A stretch of 6,779 nucleotides of DNA, taken from the NCBI GenBank assembly GCA_012841255.1, contig DUUZ01000048.1:1-6779 (forward strand). The letters run 5' to 3'. Within the stretch, counting starts at the first letter, position 1, and each line of letters begins with the position of its first letter. The translations under genes and the position numbers were made by a program. The notes under the pieces were generated by a model. That model was not told the DNA's origin. It ran no database searches and worked only from the letters and a program-made list of their open reading frames with translations. The DNA comes from Clostridiaceae bacterium. Lineage in GTDB: Bacteria > Bacillota > Clostridia > Saccharofermentanales > DTU023. Shown here one piece after another: positions 1 to 6,779 of this stretch.

Positions 1-777
1 ACTGAAATCCATGGCGTTCAATATTTCGAAATAGGCCGTAAGAATATCTTCAGACTGTAAAATTCTGCTGCAGGGAAAATCGCTGGCAAAGATCAGCCTG
101 TCTGCAGTGAACGAATGCAGGATACGTTTGCATTCGTTCATTCCAAGCTCACGGGCAAAGGCGGGGAGAATGGCAGATAAATCCACATAGGCTGAACAAT
201 CCAGAAGCTCTTTCCACTGAAAGGCTCCCATGTGAGAGACAATCAAGGTCAGCTTCGGAAATCTATTGATTAGCTTTGCCACCTTTTTTGCAGCATCAGG
301 TGATTCAATTGTATTGGGATAGGAATGAATGGCCACAGGGAGTTTCAATACTTCTGCAATCTTCAAAAGTTCGACATTGTAATCCGAGCCGATATCCATC
401 TTTGAGTTTTGGGGGTGAATCTTCAACCCATCCAGCTGATACTTTTCAACAGAATCAAACAGATGCCTGGAGGATTCCGCAAGACTTCTGGCAGGATCGA
501 TATCGGCAAAGGCGCAAAATTTTCCGGGATATTGCTGTTTAATGTCGAGAAGATTCCCGTGTACATCCTCAAGATTGAGGCTCACGGACATCATGCCAGG
601 ATCATTGAAAGGCATAATCACAGAAGCTTTGATGTTAAACCGTTCCATGAGTTTTACATAAAGATCAGCCTTGGCATTTTGAAATTCATTATCCATATCA
701 GGAAATGCCCCATGAACTTCATCCGGCAAAATATACATATGTGCATCAATCTTTTCAATATCTGACCAATCATACAT
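1..777 (-). CDS. Metal-dependent amidohydrolase, amidohydrolase_2-like TIM barrel (3' end outside window)
   Basis: The frame is open for 259 codons from ATG at 777 to the window edge, with no stop. A good Shine-Dalgarno AGGAGG (bases 789-794, minus strand) lies 11 nt before the ATG and fixes the start. The protein looks like a cytosolic hydrolase or decarboxylase-type TIM barrel of the amidohydrolase_2 superfamily, lacking perhaps its last 20-30 residues. Motifs seen: IDAH at 10-13 (strand 1), GLKIHP with H121, AIHSYPN with H151, VSHMGAF with H182, and FASDFP with D233. These match the later metal-ligand and catalytic positions of the family. The usual first motif is H-x-H, but here it reads H13-M-Y15, so one expected metal ligand is a tyrosine. 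The substrate cannot be named. The gene is clearly more AT-rich than its neighbours and lies just beyond a tRNA terminator, so it is probably a separate transcription unit. A weak -10-like TATACT lies at 803-808 without a convincing -35. Family is fairly sure, activity unknown. Confidence 0.85.
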   Translation of the reverse strand, partial: MYDWSDIEKIDAHMYILPDEVHGAFPDMDNEFQNAKADLYVKLMERFNIKASVIMPFNDPGMMSVSLNLEDVHGNLLDIKQQYPGKFCAFADIDPARSLAESSRHLFDSVEKYQLDGLKIHPQNSKMDIGSDYNVELLKIAEVLKLPVAIHSYPNTIESPDAAKKVAKLINRFPKLTLIVSHMGAFQWKELLDCSAYVDLSAILPAFARELGMNECKRILHSFTADRLIFASDFPCSRILQSEDILTAYFEILNAMDFS

Positions 778-831
778 GGCAAATCCAGCCTCCTGTCAAT
801 ACAGTATATAAATATCCATGCTTCCATAACC

Positions 832-863
832 AAAAAAGATCCGCTCCATCCGGAACGGATCTT
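832..863 (-). terminator. Rho-independent terminator of the tRNA operon
   Basis: Read on the minus strand, AAGATCCGTTCC pairs with GGAGCGGATCTT around a GGAT loop. This gives a 12-bp stem with one G-T wobble, running into a run of six T. It begins 6 nt past the CCA end of tRNA-Leu, so it ends the tRNA transcript and insulates the downstream amidohydrolase gene. The plus-strand side has no comparable T run, so it is probably unidirectional. Confidence 0.9.
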
Positions 864-869
864 CTTGTC

Positions 870-957
870 TGGTGCGGCCAAGAGGACTTGAACCTCCACC
901 GAGTTAGCCTCGACTAGAACCTGAATCTAGCGCGTCTGCCACTTCCGCCATAGCCGC
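870..957 (-). tRNA. tRNA-Leu (anticodon CAG)
   Basis: An 88-nt class II tRNA with its CCA encoded. The acceptor GCGGCTA pairs with TGGCCGC (one G-T), followed by discriminator A and CCA. The anticodon stem CTAGA/TCTAG encloses loop TTCAGGT, giving anticodon CAG, which reads CTG codons. A long variable arm (CGAG-GCTAA-CTCG), as expected for leucine tRNA, precedes the T arm GGAGG-TTCAAGT-CCTCT. It lies 8 nt after tRNA-Glu and is followed by an intrinsic terminator, so the two tRNAs form one transcript. CTG is common in the murD, uvrA and clp genes of this window. Confidence 0.96.
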
Positions 958-965
958 GTTGTTAC

Positions 966-1040
966 TGGTGACCCCAAGGAGAGTCGAACTCCTGATTTCG
1001 CCGTGAGAGGGCGACGTCTTGACCACTTGACCATGGGGCC
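966..1040 (-). tRNA. tRNA-Glu (anticodon CTC)
   Basis: A 75-nt tRNA with encoded CCA. The acceptor GGCCCCA pairs with TGGGGTC (one G-T). The anticodon stem TCGCC/GGCGA holds loop CTCTCAC, giving anticodon CTC. The T arm is AGGAG-TTCGACT-CTCCT. The CTC isoacceptor reads GAG and supplements the universal TTC isoacceptor, which must lie elsewhere in the genome. The gene is first in a two-tRNA operon, about 11 nt downstream of the predicted transcription start. Confidence 0.96.
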
Positions 1041-1057
1041 CATACGCAACGGATTGA

Positions 1058-1086
1058 ATTATAGCATGATAAAAATGTTCAGGCAA
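1058..1086 (-). promoter_or_regulatory. Sigma-70/SigA-type promoter of the tRNA-Glu/tRNA-Leu operon
   Basis: On the minus strand, -35 TTGCCT (1081-1086) and a perfect -10 TATAAT (1058-1063) are separated by exactly 17 nt. Predicted start is near base 1051, just ahead of the tRNA-Glu 5' end at 1040. The promoter lies entirely in the 61-nt gap after the murD stop codon, so the tRNAs need not depend on murD read-through. No terminator is visible between murD and this promoter. Confidence 0.85.
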
Positions 1087-1101
1087 GCAGGTAAATCGAC
1101 C

Positions 1102-2532
1102 TTATTCTGCCAGTTTTTCCACCATCTTTCTGAAGTGATTTCCCCGCTCCTCAAAGTGGTGGTAGCGGTCATAGCTGGTGCCGGCAGGGGAGAAGAGGAC
1201 GGCATCTCCGGGGAAGGCCATGGTCCGGGCAAGCTGGACGGCCTCTTCATAACTGTCGGTCCGGCTGATGGAGAGATCCTCGTAGGGGACACCGGCTCTG
1301 GCACTTTCCTCTTTCAGGATACTTTCAATCTGGCCGGCATTTTCACCGCTTATGATGATCCGGTTGCTGGTTCGGGCGATAGCTCTGCCGAGCCCTGTAT
1401 AGTCGCTGTTCTTGTCCTGGCCGCCGGTGATCAGGATCAGGGATTCATTTCTTTCACGGAAGGCCGACAGGGTCTTGATGGTCCGGGAGGGGGAGCTGTC
1501 AACCGAGCTGTTGAACCAGCGGACCCCTTCATGGATGCCCACCAGTTCCATGCGGTGGGGGACTCCGCGGAAGCTCTCGCCCACTTCTTTGACGGCTGAG
1601 AGCGGGACGTCCCCTGCCGTGGCCGAGGCGGCCGCCAGGAGGTTCTCCAGATTGAAGCTGCCGGGCAGGAGGACCTGTGTTTCGTCCATGATGTAGCGGG
1701 GCGGGGAACCGGCCGGATAAGAAAGCCAGAGCTTGCCCTCCTCCCGCCAGGCCGAGGCCCGGTCCGTGGGGCGGACATTGAAGAGGCGGAGCTCTGACTT
1801 GCTTTCTCTTTTGAAGAGCACTGACATGGGATCCTGGGCATTCAGGACCAGGATCTTGTCCTTGCCCTGGTATTTGAAGATATTCTTCTTGGCTTCCACG
1901 TATTCGTCAAAATCTTTGTGGAAGTCCAGATGGTTGGGGATGACATTGGTAATGACGGCGACATCGATCTCTTCTTCCATGTCCATGAGCTGGAAGGAGG
2001 AGAGTTCCAGGACCACCCGGTCCTGGGCCTGAACCTCGCCGATCCTGCCGATCAGGGGGGTCCCGATGTTGCCGCCCGTGAAGACCTTGTGGCCGGCAGC
2101 TTCCAGGATCAGGCTGATCAAAGTCGTGGTGGTTGACTTGCCGTCGCTGCCCGTAATCCCGTAGATGGGGGCCGGGCAAAGATGGGCAAAAAGGGCGATC
2201 TCGGAGCTGATGACAGCGCCTTTTTCCTTTTCACGAATAAGTTGGGGCAGATCCAGATGCATCTTGGGGGTCCGGAAGATGATGTCAAAGCCCTGTAAAT
2301 GGTCCAGGTAACCGTCCCCGGTGATCCAGGTCAGCTGGATCTCCTGTTTATCGAAGTGGTCTTTGATTTTGCGGAGGCGTTCATCCTCTTCTTTCATCAT
2401 GTCAAAGACCGTAATGTCCGGGTTCATGGGGTAGAGCCACTCGAGCAGGGGGCGGTTGCTGATCCCGGCTCCGATGACGGCCAGTTTTTTACCTTTGATG
2501 TATTCCCGGTATGTATCAAGTGCTTTGTTCAT
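1102..2532 (-). CDS. murD: UDP-N-acetylmuramoylalanine--D-glutamate ligase (MurD)
   Basis: Cytoplasmic Mur ligase that adds D-glutamate to UDP-MurNAc-L-Ala with ATP hydrolysis, in peptidoglycan precursor synthesis. At 476 residues it is slightly longer than the roughly 440-460 typical of the family. The N-terminal UDP-binding domain has AVIGAGISNRPLLEW (18-32). The central ATPase domain has P-loop GITGSDGKST (125-134), GGNIG (153-157), ELSSFQL (176-182), NHLDFH (200-205) and YxxAKxxI, where K215 is the expected carbamylated lysine. The C-terminal domain has HRMEL (326-330), GGQDKNSDY (370-378) and SPAGTSYD...FEERGNHF (448-467). Of three in-frame ATGs (2541, 2538, 2532) I chose 2532, because AAAGGA at 2542-2547 then has a 9-nt spacing. 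The frame stays open upstream to 2808, but that extension runs antisense into uvrA. Motif substitutions: G-S-F-N (F293) where MurD usually has G-x-H-N, and N-S-S (S342) where it usually has N-D-S. Confidence 0.96.
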   Translation of the reverse strand: MNKALDTYREYIKGKKLAVIGAGISNRPLLEWLYPMNPDITVFDMMKEEDERLRKIKDHFDKQEIQLTWITGDGYLDHLQGFDIIFRTPKMHLDLPQLIREKEKGAVISSEIALFAHLCPAPIYGITGSDGKSTTTTLISLILEAAGHKVFTGGNIGTPLIGRIGEVQAQDRVVLELSSFQLMDMEEEIDVAVITNVIPNHLDFHKDFDEYVEAKKNIFKYQGKDKILVLNAQDPMSVLFKRESKSELRLFNVRPTDRASAWREEGKLWLSYPAGSPPRYIMDETQVLLPGSFNLENLLAAASATAGDVPLSAVKEVGESFRGVPHRMELVGIHEGVRWFNSSVDSSPSRTIKTLSAFRERNESLILITGGQDKNSDYTGLGRAIARTSNRIIISGENAGQIESILKEESARAGVPYEDLSISRTDSYEEAVQLARTMAFPGDAVLFSPAGTSYDRYHHFEERGNHFRKMVEKLAE

Positions 2533-2576
2533 CTTCATCATTCCTTTGGTAGAATCAGTATTCTGCTTACCCCGTG

Positions 2577-2606
2577 AGTATATGTCAGGGGACGGGCAAG
2601 TGGCAA
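2577..2606 (-). promoter_or_regulatory. Probable murD promoter
   Basis: On the minus strand, TTGCCA (2601-2606) and TATACT (2577-2582) are 18 nt apart, placing the transcript start near 2570. This gives a leader of about 38 nt containing the AAAGGA ribosome-binding site. A second, weaker extended -10 (TGG-CATAAT, 2653-2661 minus strand) lies nearer uvrA without a good -35. No attenuator or riboswitch-like structure was seen in the short leader. Confidence 0.65.
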
Positions 2607-2680
2607 ATAAAAGGGCGGTCACAGAGGGCTTTTCAGGCTTTGAAGGTTCGGAATTATGCCACAATCGGAAGAAGGCCCTG

Positions 2681-2689
2681 TGATAAAAT
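2681..2689 (+). promoter_or_regulatory. Extended -10 promoter element of uvrA
   Basis: TGATAAAAT fits the extended -10 pattern TGn-TAtAAT with one mismatch. No TTGACA-like -35 lies 16-18 nt upstream. The normal distance from a -10 to +1 places transcription start at about base 2696, which is the A of the best uvrA ATG. No LexA/DinR-type box (GAAC-N4-GTTC) is seen around it; only a single GTTCG half-site occurs at 2646-2650. Confidence 0.5.
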
Positions 2690-2695
2690 TTGACT

Positions 2696-5589
<2,894 letters not shown>

Positions 5590-5593
<4 letters not shown>

Positions 5594-5619
5594 GAAGAGA
5601 GAGGCTGTTCCTTTATGAT
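5590..5619 (+). promoter_or_regulatory. Candidate promoter of the Clp ATPase gene, overlapping the uvrA stop
   Basis: TTGAGA (5590-5595) and TATGAT (5614-5619), each one mismatch from consensus, are 18 nt apart. The -35 contains the uvrA TGA stop. Predicted start is near 5626, leaving a leader of about 24 nt that holds the TTAGGA ribosome-binding site (5634-5639). No CtsR-type direct heptad repeat (GGTCAAA) or CIRCE inverted repeat is present in the gap, so classical stress control is not evident. Confidence 0.5.
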
Positions 5620-5649
5620 AAGGAGAGACAGCATTAGGAATGGATAAAT

Positions 5650-6779
5650 ATGAGCAAGTGTACCATCTGTAATAAAAATGAAGCGGCCATCTTCACGACC
5701 CGCTACGACGACGGACAGCCCCGCATGGACGGCATCTGCCTGAAGTGCGCCTTCGAGTCCGACCTGCCGGGCCTGGATCAGCTCTTTGACCGGGCCGGTA
5801 TCTCCGAGGAAAACATCGACGAGATCACGGTCCGGATGAATGAAGTCCTGGCCGGTCTTTCGGCCAAGGGACCCGAGGAACTCCTGAAGGGCCTCCTGTC
5901 GGCAGATTTTTCGGACTTCTCGGGCCTGTCCGGCCTGCCCCTGGGCGAAGGTCTTTTCCAGACCGCCTCCCCGGATGAGGAAGCGGATGAAGAAAAGGAA
6001 GAGGACGGGAAAACAGCCGCCCTTCGACCCCGCGCCTCCATCGGCGAACTCATGCCGGCCAACATCGGGGAGCCCGATGAGCGAAACGGCTACCGCCGGG
6101 AGGAGACCCGCCGCAAAAAAGGCCGGGACAAAAAGGAAAGAAAACGCAAATTCCTGGAGCAGTTCGCCATCAACCTGACCGAGGAGGCAGCCGCAGGCCG
6201 GATCGACCGCATCATCGGCCGGGATGAGGAACTCTCACGGACTATCCAGATCCTGAATCGCCGGACCAAGAACAACCCGGCCCTGATCGGGGAGGCCGGC
6301 GTCGGCAAAACCGCCATCGCCGAAGGCCTGGCCGTCCGCATTGCCGAAGGCTCTGTACCGGCCAAGCTCCTGGACCAGGAACTCTTCCTTCTGGATATGA
6401 CGGCCATGGTGGCCGGGACCCAGTTCCGCGGCCAGTTTGAAAGCCGGATGAAGGGCGTGGTTGACGATGCCCGCCGCTCCGGCAATGTGATCATGGTCAT
6501 TGATGAACTGCATAATATCATGGGCGCCGGTGACGCTGAAGGCGCGATGAATGCTGCCAATATCCTTAAACCGGCTCTGGCCAAAGGTGAGATCCGGGTC
6601 ATCGGCTCAACCACGCTGGATGAATACCGCCGCTTCATCGAAAAGGACTCCGCCCTGGAACGCCGTTTCCAGAAGGTGATGGTCGATGAGCCGTCCATCA
6701 GCGATACGATCGAGATTCTCAAGGGCATCCGCGATTACTATGAAACACACCATCATGTGACCTATTCGGATGGTATCAT
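5650..6779 (+). CDS. Zinc-finger Clp/HSP100 ATPase, ClpE-like (3' end outside window)
   Basis: Probable AAA+ unfoldase that would deliver substrates to ClpP in the cytoplasm. The first 376 residues are present; the second AAA+ module and any ClpP-binding loop lie beyond the edge. Instead of the ClpN repeats of ClpA/ClpC, it starts with a CxxC...CxxC zinc finger (C4, C7, C30, C33), as in ClpE. A helical-looking stretch (about 38-85) and a charged linker (about 105-167) follow. In the first AAA+ domain, Walker A is GEAGVGKT (214-221), Walker B VIDELH (283-288), sensor-1 GSTT (319-322) and arginine finger ERRFQ (337-341). GTQFRGQFESRMKG (256-269) and NILKPAL (304-310) are typical Clp D1 blocks. 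The linker is acidic (108-119) and then strongly basic (148-167). Start: ATG 5650 has AGGA at 5636-5639, 10 nt upstream, and just includes the first zinc-finger Cys. ClpE is the nearest named relative; this may be a separate clostridial subfamily, so no symbol is given. Confidence 0.9.
   Translation, partial: MSKCTICNKNEAAIFTTRYDDGQPRMDGICLKCAFESDLPGLDQLFDRAGISEENIDEITVRMNEVLAGLSAKGPEELLKGLLSADFSDFSGLSGLPLGEGLFQTASPDEEADEEKEEDGKTAALRPRASIGELMPANIGEPDERNGYRREETRRKKGRDKKERKRKFLEQFAINLTEEAAAGRIDRIIGRDEELSRTIQILNRRTKNNPALIGEAGVGKTAIAEGLAVRIAEGSVPAKLLDQELFLLDMTAMVAGTQFRGQFESRMKGVVDDARRSGNVIMVIDELHNIMGAGDAEGAMNAANILKPALAKGEIRVIGSTTLDEYRRFIEKDSALERRFQKVMVDEPSISDTIEILKGIRDYYETHHHVTYSDGI

Noticed and set aside
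958..965. Attachment-site duplication of the tRNA-Leu or tRNA-Glu 3' end
   Set aside because: No second copy of either tRNA 3' end was seen elsewhere in the window, so an integration event cannot be claimed from this sequence alone.
2533..2695. SOS (LexA/DinR) box for uvrA
   Set aside because: Only one GTTCG half-site (2646-2650) was found, with no matching GAAC at the required spacing. SOS control is not supported by this sequence.
5594..5649. CtsR or CIRCE heat-shock operator before the Clp gene
   Set aside because: No GGTCAAA-type direct repeat or CIRCE inverted repeat is present. The short imperfect CCTT...AAGG inverted repeat at 5610-5623 is too weak to call.
5615..5672. Two mini-ORFs ahead of and across the Clp start (10 codons each, from ATG 5615 and ATG 5640)
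   Set aside because: Neither has leader-peptide features such as repeated codons or an associated attenuator. The first begins within the predicted -10, and the second overlaps the Clp start out of frame. Chance is the simpler explanation.

Overview
The window looks like chromosomal DNA from a Clostridia-type Firmicute with a fairly GC-rich core genome. The evidence is the clostridial form of MurD (an N-H-L-D-x-H motif and a G-S-D-G-K-S P-loop), a UvrA with six CxxC pairs, and a zinc-finger Clp ATPase resembling a family I recall from Clostridia. The tRNAs fit as well: both decode C/G-ending codons (Glu-CTC, Leu-CAG). This placement rests on remembered family patterns, not on a search.

Layout: everything left of about 2532 reads on the minus strand and everything right of about 2690 reads on the plus strand. 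From the divergent centre leftwards come murD (peptidoglycan precursor synthesis), then tRNA-Glu(CTC) and tRNA-Leu(CAG). The two tRNAs have a near-consensus promoter in front and a strong intrinsic terminator behind. Next comes an amidohydrolase gene that runs off the left edge. From the centre rightwards come uvrA (nucleotide excision repair) and a Clp/HSP100 ATPase gene with an N-terminal zinc finger, which runs off the right edge.

The 163-bp gap between murD and uvrA holds divergent promoters: a TTGCCA/TATACT pair for murD and an extended -10 placed so close to uvrA that a leaderless message is possible. A candidate promoter for the Clp gene overlaps the uvrA stop codon. Apart from that promoter nothing separates the two genes, so both co-transcription and independent expression are possible.

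Base composition changes sharply at the tRNA pair. The amidohydrolase side is AT-rich, while murD, uvrA and clp are GC-rich, which may mark the edge of acquired DNA next to a tRNA gene. No integrase, repeat or att duplication is visible inside the window.

I found no CRISPR array, insertion sequence, riboswitch or unrecognised multi-gene system. The window is mostly housekeeping genes. The points worth a second look are a substituted metal-ligand position in the amidohydrolase, the possible leaderless uvrA message, an acidic-then-basic linker in the Clp ATPase, and two motif substitutions in MurD.
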